A stretch of 64,000 nt of DNA from Variovorax sp. OK212 (GTDB taxonomy: Bacteria > Pseudomonadota > Gammaproteobacteria > Burkholderiales > Burkholderiaceae_C), in the NCBI RefSeq assembly GCF_900112425.1, contig NZ_FOLP01000003.1, positions 124,001-188,000 on the forward strand, written 5' to 3'. Positions within the stretch are counted from its first letter, which is position 1; each line of letters opens with the position of its first letter. This document shows positions 24,989 to 37,044 of the stretch, piece after piece. The position numbers and the translations under genes are program-made. The notes below the pieces were generated by a model. That model saw only the letters and a list, made by a program, of their open reading frames with translations. It was not told the origin of the DNA and searched no databases.

Positions 24989-26629
24989 ATGTTCTTGAGC
25001 AATGTCTCAATCGGCAAGCGCCTTGCCATCGTGCTGGGCGCCATCCTGGCGCTTTTCCTTGCCACCAGCGTCGCCGCGGTGCTGAAGCTGCAGCAACTGA
25101 GCCAGGAGATCGACACGATGATCCAGGACAACGTGAAGACCGAGCGCGCCGGCTCCGACTGGCTGCGCCACACCACTTCCGGCGTGCAGCGCGCCGCCGC
25201 CATTGCCAAGAGCAGCGACGCCAGCCTGATCGACTACTTCGCGCCGGCCACGGCCAAGTCGATCAAGGACACCAACGAGCTGCAGAAATTCATCGAGGGC
25301 AAGCTGGTCAAGCCCGAGGAGAAGGCGCTGCTGGAGAAGGTCGGCAACCTGCGCAAGGCCTACCTGGCCTCGCGTGAAGAAGTGAGCAAGCTCAAGCTGA
25401 CGGGCGACCTGGCAGGCGCCAACCGCGCCTTCGACAGCCAGTTCCAGCCCACGTCGGTGGCCTACCTGGCCGGCGTGCAGCAGGTCGTGGACACCCAGCG
25501 CGAGCAGCTCGACGCCGCCGCGGGCCGCGCCAACGACCTGCAATCGCAGACCCGCATGCTGCTGATCGTGTGCTCGGCCGTGAGCCTGGTGGCGGGTGCG
25601 CTGCTGGCCTGGCTGCTGGCGCGCAGCATCACCGCGCCGCTGCGCAGCGCCGAGAGCATGGCGCAATCGATCGCCGAAATGGACCTGACCGGCGCCCCCC
25701 AGCTCACCTACGCCAAGGACGAGACCGGCCACCTGCTGCGCGCGCTCGACCAGATGCGCGACGCCCTGAAGGGTTCGCTCTCGCAGGTGCACGGCGTGGT
25801 GATGAACGTGTCGACCGCCAGCACGCAGATCGCCTCCGGCAACCAGGACCTGTCTTCGCGCACCGAAGAGCAGGCCAGCTCGCTGGAGCAGACCGCCGCC
25901 TCCATCGAGGAACTGACTTCCACCGTCAAGCAGAACGCCGACAACGCGCGCCAGGCCAACCAGCTCGCCACCTCCGCCTCGGAAGTGGCCGTGCGCGGCG
26001 GCAGCGTGGTGTTCCAGGTGGTGGAGACCATGGGTTCCATCAATGCGTCGTCCAAGAAGATCGTGGACATCATCAGCGTGATCGACGGCATTGCGTTCCA
26101 GACCAACATCCTGGCGCTGAACGCGGCCGTGGAAGCGGCCCGTGCGGGCGACCAGGGCCGCGGCTTCGCGGTGGTGGCGTCTGAAGTGCGCAGCCTGGCG
26201 CAACGCTCGGCCGCCGCGGCCAAGGAAATCAAGACGCTCATCGGCGATTCGGTCGAGAAGGTCGAGGAGGGCAGCCGCCAGGTGGCCGACGCCGGCCGCA
26301 CCATGGACGAGATCGTGGGCAGCGTGAAGCGCGTGACCGACATCATGGGCGAGATCAGCGCCGCGAGCCAGGAACAGACCTCGGGCATCGAGCAGATCAA
26401 CCAGGCCATCACGCAGATGGACCAGGTCACGCAGCAGAACGCCGCGCTGGTCGAAGAGGCCTCGGCCGCCGCGCAATCGCTTCAGGAGCAGGCGGGCAGC
26501 CTGTCGGAGATCGTGAGCCAGTTCAAGCTGGAGCCAGGCGCCAGCGCAGGCGCCGGCGGCCGCTCGCCGCGTGCTCTCGCGGCGAATGCACCGCGCGGCA
26601 TCGGCATGCGCGACGTCGCGTTCCAGTAA
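24989..26629 (+). CDS. Methyl-accepting chemotaxis protein
   Basis: A 546-residue inner-membrane chemoreceptor. Transmembrane helix 1 covers about residues 10-32 ([20 protein letters not shown]) and helix 2 about 190-212 ([21 protein letters not shown]). The roughly 155-residue periplasmic part is helical, like the four-helix-bundle MCP ligand domain. A HAMP domain precedes the long signalling coiled coil, whose invariant tip reads [20 protein letters not shown], then [20 protein letters not shown]. No CheR/CheB pentapeptide (NWETF-type) is visible at the C-terminus. The sigma-28 promoter upstream ties it to flagellar control. The ligand is unknown. Confidence 0.93.
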   Translation: MFLSNVSIGKRLAIVLGAILALFLATSVAAVLKLQQLSQEIDTMIQDNVKTERAGSDWLRHTTSGVQRAAAIAKSSDASLIDYFAPATAKSIKDTNELQKFIEGKLVKPEEKALLEKVGNLRKAYLASREEVSKLKLTGDLAGANRAFDSQFQPTSVAYLAGVQQVVDTQREQLDAAAGRANDLQSQTRMLLIVCSAVSLVAGALLAWLLARSITAPLRSAESMAQSIAEMDLTGAPQLTYAKDETGHLLRALDQMRDALKGSLSQVHGVVMNVSTASTQIASGNQDLSSRTEEQASSLEQTAASIEELTSTVKQNADNARQANQLATSASEVAVRGGSVVFQVVETMGSINASSKKIVDIISVIDGIAFQTNILALNAAVEAARAGDQGRGFAVVASEVRSLAQRSAAAAKEIKTLIGDSVEKVEEGSRQVADAGRTMDEIVGSVKRVTDIMGEISAASQEQTSGIEQINQAITQMDQVTQQNAALVEEASAAAQSLQEQAGSLSEIVSQFKLEPGASAGAGGRSPRALAANAPRGIGMRDVAFQ

Positions 26630-26643
26630 GAAGCGACGAAAGA

Positions 26644-26663
26644 CCGACGCCGAAGGGCGTCGG
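26644..26663. terminator. Hairpin between convergent chemoreceptor and DppA genes
   Basis: A perfect 8-bp stem, CCGACGCC/GGCGTCGG, with a GAAG tetraloop lies 15 bases after the chemoreceptor stop and 15 before the end of the convergent peptidase gene. There is no strong T-run, so its role as a bidirectional terminator is likely but not certain. Confidence 0.55.
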
Positions 26664-26677
26664 CCGGTGCTGCTGCC

Positions 26678-27496
26678 TCAGCGCAGCATCGAAGACATCG
26701 CCGAACAGCAGTTCAGCATGCGCACCGCCGCTTCCACCGTCTCGGCGGTGAAGCGCAAGGTGACGCCGTCGAGGCGCTCGAAGGCCGGCCACTGGCAGAA
26801 CAGATCGGCCAGCGAGGGCGACTGGGCGCGCAGCGTCACGGTCTGCGGGCCCGTGAAGACCAGCGGCCTGGCGTTGGCACGCTGGGCCAGCGCTTCTTCC
26901 ACGCCGGCGCGGATGGCGCGGCGCGATTGCTCGGGCGACAGCGAGATGCCGCTGCCGAAGCCCGTGGCCTTCTTGGTTTCCACGAAGGTCGCGTGCGGGA
27001 ACAGCGGGCGGTTCTCGGCGATGAACACGTCGTCGCCGCTGCCCATGACCACGGGCGCGCCGTACTCGCCGGCCAGTGCGCCGTAGAGCCCGGCTTCGCC
27101 CAGCTCCTGCCCGTTCAGCGAGATGCTCGCGAAAGCAAAGCTGTTGATGGTGTGCGCCAGGATGCCGCGGCCCTGGCCGCGCGAGTGGTAGCCCACCATG
27201 CACACCGCGTCCACGCCTTCTTCCACGCCGGCCACCATGCTCAGGTAGCGCGGCTTGCCTTGCACCACGCGCGCGCGCGGGTCGAGCACGTCGGGTGGCA
27301 TGTTGCGAAAGCCGCCGTGCGAGTCGTTCACCAGCACCTCGGTGGCGCCCGCGTCGAAGGCGCCGGCAACGGCCGCGTTGGCTTCCTGCGTCATCAGCAG
27401 GCGCGCGCGTTCGAACTCGGGGTTGCCGGGGCGCACCTGCTCGGGGTGGTAGACGCCGGCGACGCCTTCGATGTCGGTGGAGATCAGGACTTTCAT
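26678..27496 (-). CDS. M55 family D-aminopeptidase (DppA-like)
   Basis: A 272-residue zinc aminopeptidase of the DppA family, which cleaves D-amino acids from peptides. The N-terminal MKVLISTDIEGVAG supplies Asp8 and Glu10 as metal ligands. VNDSHGGFRNM near residue 57 and CMVGYHSRGQ near 100 supply further His ligands, and ENRPLFPHATFVETKKATG is typical of the family. It is the last gene of the gsi operon. With the P1 peptidase and isoaspartyl peptidase in the same operon it probably degrades imported peptides. Confidence 0.87.
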   Translation of the reverse strand: MKVLISTDIEGVAGVYHPEQVRPGNPEFERARLLMTQEANAAVAGAFDAGATEVLVNDSHGGFRNMPPDVLDPRARVVQGKPRYLSMVAGVEEGVDAVCMVGYHSRGQGRGILAHTINSFAFASISLNGQELGEAGLYGALAGEYGAPVVMGSGDDVFIAENRPLFPHATFVETKKATGFGSGISLSPEQSRRAIRAGVEEALAQRANARPLVFTGPQTVTLRAQSPSLADLFCQWPAFERLDGVTLRFTAETVEAAVRMLNCCSAMSSMLR

Positions 27497-27519
27497 GGGC
27501 GGTGCGATCGGAAATCGGG

Positions 27520-28623
27520 TCAGAGGGAAGAGGGGGGCAGCAGCTCGGAGAGCGCCGCGCGGTGGTTGCCGTCGCGGCCGGTCACGGCCTCGGCGCGCCA
27601 CAGCGCATGAATGATCGCCTGCTCGGTGCTGTCGGCCGCGGCCTGGAACAGGCCGTCGAGCAGGCTGTCGTGCAGCATCGCCACGGCCGGCATCGGCCGT
27701 TCGGGGCTGTCGGGCACGGTGTAGGCGGTGGAAAAGGCCAGCACGATGTCGCCGCTGCCGTGCCCGAAGACCGAGCCCGTGCGGGCCAGCCCGGCGCCCG
27801 CGCGCAGCGCCAGGCGGCGCAGCTGGCGCGCGTCCAGCGGGGCGTCGGTGGCCACCACGATGATGATCGAGCCCTTCTCGGTCTTGTCGGCGTCTTCCGT
27901 TGGCGGCAGGCTGCGCGCGGCCTGCAGCGCGGCCAGCCGCTCGCCCACCGCGTGGCCGGCCAGCAGCAGCTGTGGCTGGCGCCCGTAGTTCGCGAGCACC
28001 AGCGTGCCCACGGTGTGGCAACCGCCTTTGCCACCTTGGCCAGCTTGACAGCTGCTGCGTGCGGACACACGCCTCGATGCGCTGCCGATCCCGCCCTTCA
28101 GCTGGAAGCTCGACATGCCGCGCCCCGCGCCGACCGAGCCCTGCGCAAAATCGGCGCCGGCGCCTTGCAGCGCCTGCAGGTAGTCGGCCTCGCTCACGGC
28201 CAGCCGCTGGATGTCGTTCAGGTAGCCGTCGTTGCACTCGAACACCAGCGGGTTCACCGTGGGCAGCGCGCGGCCGGTCTCGGGGTTGTTCGCCACGCAA
28301 TGGCGGATCTGCGCGGTGGCCACCGTGCCGACCGAGAAGGTGTTGGTCAGCGCGATCGGCGTTTCCAGCACGCCGAGCTCTTCGAGCTGCACCAGCCCCA
28401 CGCTCTTGCCGAAGCCGTTGAGCACCACGGCCGCGGCGGGCACCTTGTCGCGGAACGGGTCGAGCGCGTGCGGGCGGATCACCGTCACGCCCGTCTGCAC
28501 GCCGCCGTCGTTCAGCGTGCGGTGGCCGACGGTGACGCCGGCCACGTCGGTGATGGCGTTGCGCTCGCCCTGGAGCAGGTTGCCGATGAAGGGAAGGGTG
28601 GCTTGCTGCTGGCTGGAAGACAT
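27520..28623 (-). CDS. P1 family autoprocessing aminopeptidase (DmpA/BapA-like)
   Basis: A 367-residue N-terminal nucleophile peptidase of family S58 (DmpA, beta-peptidyl aminopeptidases). The zymogen should self-cleave between Gly251 and Ser252 in EKGSIIIVVATDAPL, freeing Ser252 as nucleophile. ITDVAGVTVGHRTL, LTNTFSVGTVA, VGAGRGMSSFQLKGGIGSASR and FGHGSGDIVLAFSTAY are conserved family blocks. A short Cys/Gly-rich insertion (residues 187-202) before HTVGTLVLANYG is unusual. It sits between gsiD and the DppA gene, on the same strand. Confidence 0.88.
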   Translation of the reverse strand: MSSSQQQATLPFIGNLLQGERNAITDVAGVTVGHRTLNDGGVQTGVTVIRPHALDPFRDKVPAAAVVLNGFGKSVGLVQLEELGVLETPIALTNTFSVGTVATAQIRHCVANNPETGRALPTVNPLVFECNDGYLNDIQRLAVSEADYLQALQGAGADFAQGSVGAGRGMSSFQLKGGIGSASRRVSARSSCQAGQGGKGGCHTVGTLVLANYGRQPQLLLAGHAVGERLAALQAARSLPPTEDADKTEKGSIIIVVATDAPLDARQLRRLALRAGAGLARTGSVFGHGSGDIVLAFSTAYTVPDSPERPMPAVAMLHDSLLDGLFQAAADSTEQAIIHALWRAEAVTGRDGNHRAALSELLPPSSL

Positions 28624-28642
28624 GGGGACGGAGCTTGGGAGC

Positions 28643-29569
28643 TTACTGGCGGTCGATCTTAGGATCGAGCGCGTCGCGCAGTGCGTCGCCCAGCAGGTTG
28701 AAGGCGAGCACGGTGAAGAAGATGGCCAGGCTGGGGAACAGCGCCACGTGCGGCGAGGTCACCATGTCGGCGCGCGCTTCGCTGAGCATCGCGCCCCATT
28801 CGGGCGTGGGCGCCTGCGCCCCCATGCCCAGGAACGACAGGCTGGCCGCCGTGATGATCGAGGTGCCCACGCGCATCGAGAAATACACCACGATCGACGA
28901 GATGGTGCCCGGCAGGATGTGCCGCACGATGATGGTCCAGTCGGACGCGCCGATGCTGCGCTCAGCCTCGATGTAGGTCTGCTGCTTGAGCACCAGCGTG
29001 TTGCCGCGCACCAGGCGCGCGAAGGCCGGCACGCTGAACACCGACACCGCCACCACCACGTTGGTCATGCTGCTGCCCAGGATGGCCACCACGCCCAGCG
29101 CCAGCAGGATGCCGGGGAAGGCGAACAGCACGTCCGACACCCGCATCACGATGCGGTCCCACCAGCCTTCGTAGTAGCCCGCCAGCAGGCCGAAGGCCGT
29201 GCCGATGAAGCCGCCCACCAGCACCGACAGGAAGCCGGCCATCAGCGAAATGCGCGCACCCGACAGGATGCGGCTGAAGATGTCGCGGCCCAGCGGGTCC
29301 ACGCCCATCCAGTGGGTGGCCGACGGACCGCTGTTGAGCATGTCGTAGTCGAAGAAGTTCTCGGGGTCGAAGGGCACGATCCACGGCGAGAACACCGCGA
29401 TGAACACCAGCAGCGCCACGAACGCCGCGGCCACGAGGCCCACGGGCTGTTTCTTGAAGCGGCGCCAGCACTCGCCCCAGGGCGTGCGGATCTTGCCCGC
29501 GCTCTGCAGGGTGGCGACCGGGGAGGTCGGAAGAATGATTTCGGCAGGCGCGCCGGAAGCTTGCGTCAT
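28643..29569 (-). CDS. gsiD: Glutathione/peptide ABC transporter permease GsiD-like
   Basis: A 308-residue inner-membrane permease of the DppC/OppC/GsiD type. An N-terminal cytoplasmic tail precedes the first helix ([24 protein letters not shown]), then five more helices. The ATPase-coupling EAA loop is [21 protein letters not shown]. Family motifs are [23 protein letters not shown] and [23 protein letters not shown] 29569 starts 11 bases after the gsiC stop. The order iaaA-gsiA-gsiB-gsiC-gsiD matches the E. coli glutathione importer operon. Confidence 0.88.
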   Translation of the reverse strand: MTQASGAPAEIILPTSPVATLQSAGKIRTPWGECWRRFKKQPVGLVAAAFVALLVFIAVFSPWIVPFDPENFFDYDMLNSGPSATHWMGVDPLGRDIFSRILSGARISLMAGFLSVLVGGFIGTAFGLLAGYYEGWWDRIVMRVSDVLFAFPGILLALGVVAILGSSMTNVVVAVSVFSVPAFARLVRGNTLVLKQQTYIEAERSIGASDWTIIVRHILPGTISSIVVYFSMRVGTSIITAASLSFLGMGAQAPTPEWGAMLSEARADMVTSPHVALFPSLAIFFTVLAFNLLGDALRDALDPKIDRQ

Positions 29570-29579
29570 GTCGGCTGCC

Positions 29580-30500
29580 TCACTTGTATCGGATGGTCGG
29601 GTTGATGTAGCCGTACAGCACATCGACCACCAGGTTGATCAGGATGAACTCGAGCGAGAACAGCAGCACCAGCGTCTGGATGACGGGGTAGTCGCGCATC
29701 TGCACCGCGTCCACCAGCAGGCGGCCAAGGCCGGGCCAGTTGAACACCGCCTCCACCAGGATCGAGCCGCCCAGCAGGAAGCCGAACTGCAGGCCCATCA
29801 TGGTGACCACCGGAATCAGCGCGTTGCGCAGCGTGTGCTTGAACACCACGCGCGACTCGTGCACGCCCTTGGCGCGCGCGGTGCGCACGAAGTCTTCCTG
29901 GATCACCTCGACGAACGAGGCGCGCGTGAAGCGCGCCATCACGGCCGCCACGGCCGCGCCCAGCGTGATCGAGGGCAGGATGTAGTGCTTCCAGGTGCTG
30001 GCGCCCACCGTGGGCAGCCAGCCGAGCTGGACCGAGAAGATCTGCATCAGCAGCATGCCGAGTGCAAATGCGGGAAAGGAGATGCCCGAGACCGCGAGCG
30101 TCATGCCCAGCCGGTCCGGCCATTTGTTGCGGTACACCGCCGAGACGATGCCGATGCCCATGCCGAAGATCACCGCCCACACCATGCTGGTGATGGTCAG
30201 CATCACCGTGGGGAAGAAGCGCTCGCCGATTTCCACCGACACCGGCCGCCGCGTGCGGATCGAGGTGCCGAAGTCGCCCTGCACCATGTGGGTGAAGAAG
30301 CTCACGAACTGCTGCGGCAGCGGCTTGTCGAGCCCGAGCTCCTGGCGCACCATGGCCACGGTCTGCTCGTCGGCGTCCTGGCCCGCGGCAAGGCGCGCGG
30401 GGTCGCCGGGAAGCATGTGGACGAACAGGAACACCAGCACCGCCACGATGAGCAGCGTGGGGATCAGGCCCAACAGTCGTTTGAGGAAGTAATTCAGCAT
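29580..30500 (-). CDS. gsiC: Glutathione/peptide ABC transporter permease GsiC-like
   Basis: A 306-residue permease of the DppB/GsiC type. It starts directly with a membrane helix ([21 protein letters not shown]) followed by [12 protein letters not shown]. The EAA-like loop is [25 protein letters not shown], with the conserved C-terminal [23 protein letters not shown]. Six helices are predicted by hydrophobicity. It pairs with GsiD to form the membrane channel. Confidence 0.9.
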   Translation of the reverse strand: MLNYFLKRLLGLIPTLLIVAVLVFLFVHMLPGDPARLAAGQDADEQTVAMVRQELGLDKPLPQQFVSFFTHMVQGDFGTSIRTRRPVSVEIGERFFPTVMLTITSMVWAVIFGMGIGIVSAVYRNKWPDRLGMTLAVSGISFPAFALGMLLMQIFSVQLGWLPTVGASTWKHYILPSITLGAAVAAVMARFTRASFVEVIQEDFVRTARAKGVHESRVVFKHTLRNALIPVVTMMGLQFGFLLGGSILVEAVFNWPGLGRLLVDAVQMRDYPVIQTLVLLFSLEFILINLVVDVLYGYINPTIRYK

Positions 30501-30520
30501 GGGAGGCGTTTGTCGCGATC

Positions 30521-30547
30521 GGGCGTCGGCGGCATGCCGCCGCCCGT
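30521..30547 (-). repeat. GC hairpin between gsiB and gsiC
   Basis: CGGCGGCATGCCGCCG (30527-30542) is a perfect 16-bp palindrome inside the 81-base gap between the binding-protein gene and the first permease gene. Such hairpins commonly stabilise the upstream mRNA and raise binding-protein yield over permeases. Confidence 0.55.
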
Positions 30548-30581
30548 CGGACAGTCAGTCAGGAAAACGAGGAACCGGGGA

Positions 30582-32135
30582 TCAGTTCGACACCGCGACG
30601 GCGTCGATGTTGATGTTGCCGTCGGGCATCACGAACACACCCGACAGGCGCTTGGCGTGGGCCGACAGGTTCTGCTCGGTGACCATCGGCACGCGCGGCA
30701 GGTCCTTGCGGATCTGCTCTTGCGCGGTCTTGTACAGCGCGGCCTTCTCGCCTTCGTCGATCGTCACCAGCGCCTTGGCCAGTGCGTTGTCGACCACGTC
30801 GCTCTTGTAGAACGACATGTTGTTCAGCTTGGGTGCCCAGGCTTCCGAGGCGAACAGCGGGCGCAGGCCCCAGTCGGCTTCACCGGTCGACGACGACCAG
30901 CCCGTGTAGTACATGCGGACCTTGGCGGTCTTGGCGTCCGGCCATGCATCCACCTGCTCCGTGCGCTGGCCCACTTCGAGCGCCTGCACCTGCAGCTTGA
31001 TGCCCACTTGCGCGAGCTGCTGCTGCACGAACTGGATGGTCTTCTGGCTGGTCGTGTTGTTGTAGGCGCTCCACAGCACCGACTCGAAGCCGTTGGGGTA
31101 GCCGGCTTCGGCCAGCAGTTCCTTGGCCTTCTTCACGTCGTAGGGAATGGGGGCCATCTTCTCGGCGTACTTCACGCCCTGGGGCAGCACGCCCTGCGCC
31201 GGGAAGGCATAGCCGCCGAACGCGACCTTGGCCAGCGCTTCCTTGTTGATGGCGTAGCCGATGGCTTCGCGCACCTTCGGGTTGTCATAGGGCTTCTGCA
31301 GCATGTTGAATGCCAGGAAGCGCGTGATGATCGACGGCGTGGCCACCACTTCGAGCTTGTCGCTCTTCTTCAGCAGGTCGGCCTGCTCGTAGGGAATGGG
31401 GAACGCGAAATCGGCTTCGCCGGTCTGCAGCATGGCCGCGCGCGTGTTGTTCTCCAGCACCGGCTTCCATTGCACGGTGTCGACCTTGGGGAAGCCCTTC
31501 TTCCAGTAGCCGTCGAATTTCTTGGCCTTGACGGAGTCGGTCTGCTTCCACTCGACGAATTCGAACGGGCCCGTGCCCACGGGGTGGAAGGCGATGTCCT
31601 TGTTGCCCCACTTCTTCAGCGCGGTGGGCGAGATCATGGCGGCCGAGGCGTGGGCCAGCGAGTTGATGAAGGGGCCGAAGGGCTCCTTCAGCGTGATGCG
31701 CACGGTGGTGGCGTTCACCGCCTCGACCTTGCTCACGCGGTTGAACTGGTTGTAGCGCAGCAGCTTGTTGTCCTGGTTCAGCACGCGGTCGAGCGTGAAC
31801 TTCACGGCTTCCGCGTTGAAGTCGGTGCCGTCGTGGAACTTCACGCCGGTGCGCAGCTTGATGGTGTAGACCAGGCCGTCCTTGGACACGTCGTAGCTCT
31901 CGGCGAGCACGTTCTGCACCTTCAGGTCCTTGTCGAACTGGAACAGGCCTTCATAGAAGGTCTTCGTCACGGCCGTGGTGATGGTGGTGTTGGTGTTGTA
32001 CGGGTCCAGCGTTTCCGGCTGGTAGCCGATCGACAGCACCACGTCTTTGGCGGCCAGTGCCGTGCCCGAAGCGGCCAACGCGGCCAGGCCCAGCAGTGCG
32101 GATGCCCATCGCAGGGAGGAAGAAGATTGCGTCAT
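30582..32135 (-). CDS. gsiB: Glutathione/peptide ABC transporter periplasmic binding protein GsiB-like
   Basis: A 517-residue periplasmic solute-binding protein of family 5 (SBP_bac_5), the DppA/OppA/GsiB group. A signal peptide (SALLGLAALAASGTALA) is cleaved before AKDVV. LSIGYQPETLDPYNTN and LKVQNVLAESYDVSKDGLVYTIKLRTGVKFHDG are family hallmarks. Length fits GsiB (about 512). It is preceded by gsiA and followed by the permeases. Glutathione is the expected ligand from synteny, though other short peptides are possible. Confidence 0.9.
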   Translation of the reverse strand: MTQSSSSLRWASALLGLAALAASGTALAAKDVVLSIGYQPETLDPYNTNTTITTAVTKTFYEGLFQFDKDLKVQNVLAESYDVSKDGLVYTIKLRTGVKFHDGTDFNAEAVKFTLDRVLNQDNKLLRYNQFNRVSKVEAVNATTVRITLKEPFGPFINSLAHASAAMISPTALKKWGNKDIAFHPVGTGPFEFVEWKQTDSVKAKKFDGYWKKGFPKVDTVQWKPVLENNTRAAMLQTGEADFAFPIPYEQADLLKKSDKLEVVATPSIITRFLAFNMLQKPYDNPKVREAIGYAINKEALAKVAFGGYAFPAQGVLPQGVKYAEKMAPIPYDVKKAKELLAEAGYPNGFESVLWSAYNNTTSQKTIQFVQQQLAQVGIKLQVQALEVGQRTEQVDAWPDAKTAKVRMYYTGWSSSTGEADWGLRPLFASEAWAPKLNNMSFYKSDVVDNALAKALVTIDEGEKAALYKTAQEQIRKDLPRVPMVTEQNLSAHAKRLSGVFVMPDGNINIDAVAVSN

Positions 32136-32210
32136 GGAAGAACTCCAGTCGGTTCGTGGAAAAAAGCAGGGGGGCCTGCCGGTTGAAAAATAGGGTCTGA
32201 AAGGATCAGC

Positions 32211-34100
<1,890 letters not shown>

Positions 34101-34132
34101 GGGAATGCGAGAGAAAAGGGGAACGCGCGGTG

Positions 34133-35122
34133 TCAGGCGAAGATGGCCGTTTGCGGCGCTTCGTTGCCGCGCGCGTGGCCGCGGTACATGCCTTCGGTGT
34201 TGAAGGCCAGGCTCAGGTTGCCGTGGCGGTCGACGGCAATCAGCCCGCCGGTTCCGCCGATGGCGGGCAGCGACTGCTGCACCACAGCGTGCGTGGCGGC
34301 TTCGAGCGTGGCGCCGCCGTAGGCCATGCGCGCGCACACGTCGTAGGCGGCGGCCACGCGGATGAACATCTCGCCGCTGCCGGTGCACGACACCGCGGCC
34401 GTGCGGTCGTCGGCATAGGTGCCCGCGCCGATGAGCGGCGAGTCGCCGATGCGGCCGACGCGCTTGTTGGTCATGCCGCCGGTGGAGGTGGCGGCCGCCA
34501 GGTGGCCGTGCATGTCGAGCGCGACGGCGCCGACGGTGCCCATCTTCCTGTCTTCGTCGAGCGGTGCGGCGGCTGCGGCCGATGTTGCCGCCGTTGCGGT
34601 CATCGAAGCGCCGTCATGGTCGGTCACCACGCGGCCGGTGTCGCGCACGCGGTACAGCTGCTGGCGGCGCGCCTCGGTCGAGAAGAACGAGGGCTCGACC
34701 ATCTCCAGCCCGTGTTCGCGCGCAAAGGCCTCGGCGCCCGCGCCGGCCAGCAGCACATGGGCGCCGTCCTCGAGCACGGCGCGCGCGGCGCGCACCGGGC
34801 GGCGTACGTGGCACACGCCGGCAATGGCGCCGGCGGCCAGCGTGGCGCCGTTCATCACGGCGGCGTCGAGCTCATGGGTCTCGTCGTGCGTGAACACCGC
34901 GCCGTGGCCGGCGTTGAACAGCGGGCACTCCTCGAGCATCTCGACCGCGAGGCAGGCGGCGTCGAGCGCCGAGGCGCCTTTCAGCAGCACGGCCTGCGCG
35001 GCGGCCACGATCTGGTTCAGCGCGTCGTGATAGGCCTGCGCCTGTTCGGGGCTGGTGGTGGCGGCGCTGATGGTGCCGGCGCCGCCGTGGATGGCGATCA
35101 CGGGCACGTGGGTCTGTGTCAT
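34133..35122 (-). CDS. iaaA: Isoaspartyl peptidase/L-asparaginase (IaaA, Ntn hydrolase)
   Basis: A 329-residue plant-type asparaginase that removes isoaspartyl residues from peptides. The precursor self-cleaves before the nucleophile Thr196 in [20 protein letters not shown] at the N-terminus, [26 protein letters not shown], and the beta-subunit motifs [26 protein letters not shown] and CTGSGEMF are all present. An Ala/Thr-rich linker (173-188) precedes the cleavage site. The ATG overlaps the RpiR regulator stop (ATGA). The neighbouring GsiABCD importer repeats the E. coli operon. Confidence 0.92.
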   Translation of the reverse strand: MTQTHVPVIAIHGGAGTISAATTSPEQAQAYHDALNQIVAAAQAVLLKGASALDAACLAVEMLEECPLFNAGHGAVFTHDETHELDAAVMNGATLAAGAIAGVCHVRRPVRAARAVLEDGAHVLLAGAGAEAFAREHGLEMVEPSFFSTEARRQQLYRVRDTGRVVTDHDGASMTATAATSAAAAAPLDEDRKMGTVGAVALDMHGHLAAATSTGGMTNKRVGRIGDSPLIGAGTYADDRTAAVSCTGSGEMFIRVAAAYDVCARMAYGGATLEAATHAVVQQSLPAIGGTGGLIAVDRHGNLSLAFNTEGMYRGHARGNEAPQTAIFA

Positions 35123-36102
35123 CGGGAAGCTTTCTTCTTGTTCTTGCCGGCGCCGTTCAGGGCGGCGGCTTCGGTTGTGTCGTCGAAACGCGCGACGGTG
35201 TTCATGCCGGTGCCGCGCGGCAAGCCGTTGGCGCCGTGCAGCCACGGGCGCACCGCCTGCAGGATGCGGCCGGCGGACTGCACCGGGTCGGGCGCGCGCA
35301 GCGCCACGGCGCTGGTGAGGGCCTCGATCAGCGCGAGCACGCTGGTCTCGCAGTTCGGGCGGTAGCTGGTTTCGGTCTGGCAATACAGCGCCACGTCGGC
35401 CAGCGGCGCGAGCGGCGAGCTGGGGCGGTCGGTGAGGGCGAGCACGGCGCAGCCCTGGCCGCGCGCGATCTGCGAGAGCGCCACCGTGTCGGTCAGGTAG
35501 CGCGGAAAGGTCAGGCCGATGAACAGGTCCTGCGAACCCGCGTGCATCAGCGTGCGCGCGGCGTGCGTCACGCCGCTCACGCCCGAGAGCAGGCGCACGT
35601 CGTTGCACGAGCCGTCCAGGCCGTGCTGCAGCAGGCCGGCCAGCCAGGCGCTGGCGCCGAAACCGGCGATGTAGATCGAGCGCGCCTTGCCGATGCGCTC
35701 CACCGCGGCTTCGCAGGCGGCGTAGTCCAGCGTCTGGCGCGTGGCGTCGATGTTGCGGCGGCTCTCGTCGAGCGCGGTGGCGAACACCTCGGCCACGGTC
35801 GACGGGCGCTCCAGGTTGCCGCGCAGCCGCTCCACGGGCGCCACCAAAGACTCGAAGCCGCGCACGAGCTCGGCGCGGAAGGTGGCGTAGCCGTCGAAGT
35901 CCAGCGCGCGGGCAAAGCGGTTGGCCGTGGCGACCGACACGCCCACCGCGGCGGCGAGCTCGTCGATGGGCAGCGTGGCCACTTGCAGCGGGTGCTCCAG
36001 CACGTAGTCGGCCACCTGGCGGTGCGAACGCGTCAGCCGCGGCAGCGCCTGCGCAATGCGCTGGGCCACGGTGGTGCCGGGGGTGTCGACGGTCGTGCTC
36101 AT
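35119..36102 (-). CDS. RpiR/MurR family transcriptional regulator
   Basis: A 327-residue regulator with an N-terminal HTH_6 domain (LTRSHRQVADYVLEHPLQVATLPIDELAAAVGVSVATANRFARAL) and a SIS sugar-isomerase-like effector domain from about residue 125 (SIYIAGFGASAWLAGLLQ). The C-terminal tail is Lys-rich (GKNKKKASR). It is the first gene of the iaaA-gsi operon and overlaps iaaA by 4 bases, so it probably controls this operon and itself. SIS domains usually bind phosphosugars, which is unusual beside a peptide importer. Confidence 0.9.
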   Translation of the reverse strand: MSTTVDTPGTTVAQRIAQALPRLTRSHRQVADYVLEHPLQVATLPIDELAAAVGVSVATANRFARALDFDGYATFRAELVRGFESLVAPVERLRGNLERPSTVAEVFATALDESRRNIDATRQTLDYAACEAAVERIGKARSIYIAGFGASAWLAGLLQHGLDGSCNDVRLLSGVSGVTHAARTLMHAGSQDLFIGLTFPRYLTDTVALSQIARGQGCAVLALTDRPSSPLAPLADVALYCQTETSYRPNCETSVLALIEALTSAVALRAPDPVQSAGRILQAVRPWLHGANGLPRGTGMNTVARFDDTTEAAALNGAGKNKKKASR

Positions 36103-36167
36103 GAAAGGTGCGGCGTGTCCGAAAGTGTGCGTTTTTTGAAAACCAGTTTACAAATATAAGTCAAACA

Positions 36168-36179
36168 AGAAAATTTTCT
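36168..36179. promoter_or_regulatory. AGAAAATTTTCT palindrome upstream of the RpiR gene
   Basis: A perfect 12-bp palindrome lies in a strikingly AT-rich patch (about 36130-36200), 66 bases before the RpiR start. It is the best candidate operator for autoregulation of the operon; binding is inference. Confidence 0.4.
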
Positions 36180-36355
36180 GTCATTTTTGATCGTGTTTGC
36201 AAGGAACGGGCCAGCGGTGAAGGGGCATTGAACGCAGGGCCGCGCGGCGTTTTCCCTTGTGGGGCGGGCCTTCCGGCGTCGTCGGGGCCTGGCCTCTAGG
36301 GATTTCCCTGATGTGGCTGCTTCGTCAAAATCCACCGCAAACAGGAGGGTGTGAG

Positions 36356-36898
36356 ATGGGCGAGAAAAAGAAGCTGGACGCAGCGTCGGTCCTGGGCGGA
36401 CGCATCCTGAAAGTCGACCACGCGGGCGAGCAGGGCGCCGTGAACATCTACCGGGCACAGATCTTCATGGCGCGTTGGACCGCGCCGTCGCTGGTGGCTG
36501 AATTGCGCGAGTTCAAGTCGCACGAGGAGAAGCACAGGGCGCTGTTCGCGGCCGAGTTGCAGCGTCGCGGCGTTCGCCGATGCCGCAGCTATTGGCTGTG
36601 CGGGATCGGTGGATGGGTGCTCGGGTGCGTGACCGGTTTGCTGGGCCGGCACGCCATTTCCGCAACGACCGTCGCGGTCGAGCGCGTGGTGCTTGGACAC
36701 TTGAAGGAACAGCTGCACACGCTCGCCGGGCAGGACGAGGCGGCGGTCCGGGTGATCTCGCAGATCGTCGAAGAGGAGCAGCTGCACCACGACCAGTCCG
36801 CGTCGCATGTGCGCACGGACCATGTGTGGTCGAAGCTGCTCGGGCCTGTGGTTGCGGCGTCGACGGAGTCGGTGATCTGGTTGGGGATGCGGCTCTGA
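36356..36898 (+). CDS. COQ7-like diiron protein (demethoxyubiquinone hydroxylase family)
   Basis: A 180-residue carboxylate-bridged diiron protein of the COQ7/CLK-1 family, which hydroxylates demethoxyubiquinone at a late step of ubiquinone synthesis. The ligand set is visible: Glu25 in KVDHAGEQGAVNIY, Glu57-X2-His60, Glu109 and Glu141-X2-His144. A hydrophobic membrane-binding stretch is WLCGIGGWVLGCVTGLLG. ATG 36356 has AGGAGG about 8 bases upstream. It is monocistronic. DHAGE-NGA is commoner than the EQGA seen here; it may be a second copy. Confidence 0.85.
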   Translation: MGEKKKLDAASVLGGRILKVDHAGEQGAVNIYRAQIFMARWTAPSLVAELREFKSHEEKHRALFAAELQRRGVRRCRSYWLCGIGGWVLGCVTGLLGRHAISATTVAVERVVLGHLKEQLHTLAGQDEAAVRVISQIVEEEQLHHDQSASHVRTDHVWSKLLGPVVAASTESVIWLGMRL

Positions 36899-37044
36899 GT
36901 GTTGTGCGCGGCGCGCGGCCTGCCAGCGCTGGTGTCGGTCTCTTGGCTCTTGCCGAGCGCTACACTGCCACCCGCACGCCGAAGCTCGGCGTGCTCGGGA
37001 TTGGCGTCTCGAAGCACCTCTGGATGACTCAACGGAGGCCATTC

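Noticed and set aside
29400..32186. Over 900-residue plus-strand open frame opposite gsiB-gsiC-gsiD
   Set aside because: Spans three real genes and their gaps on the other strand; a chance result of high GC content.
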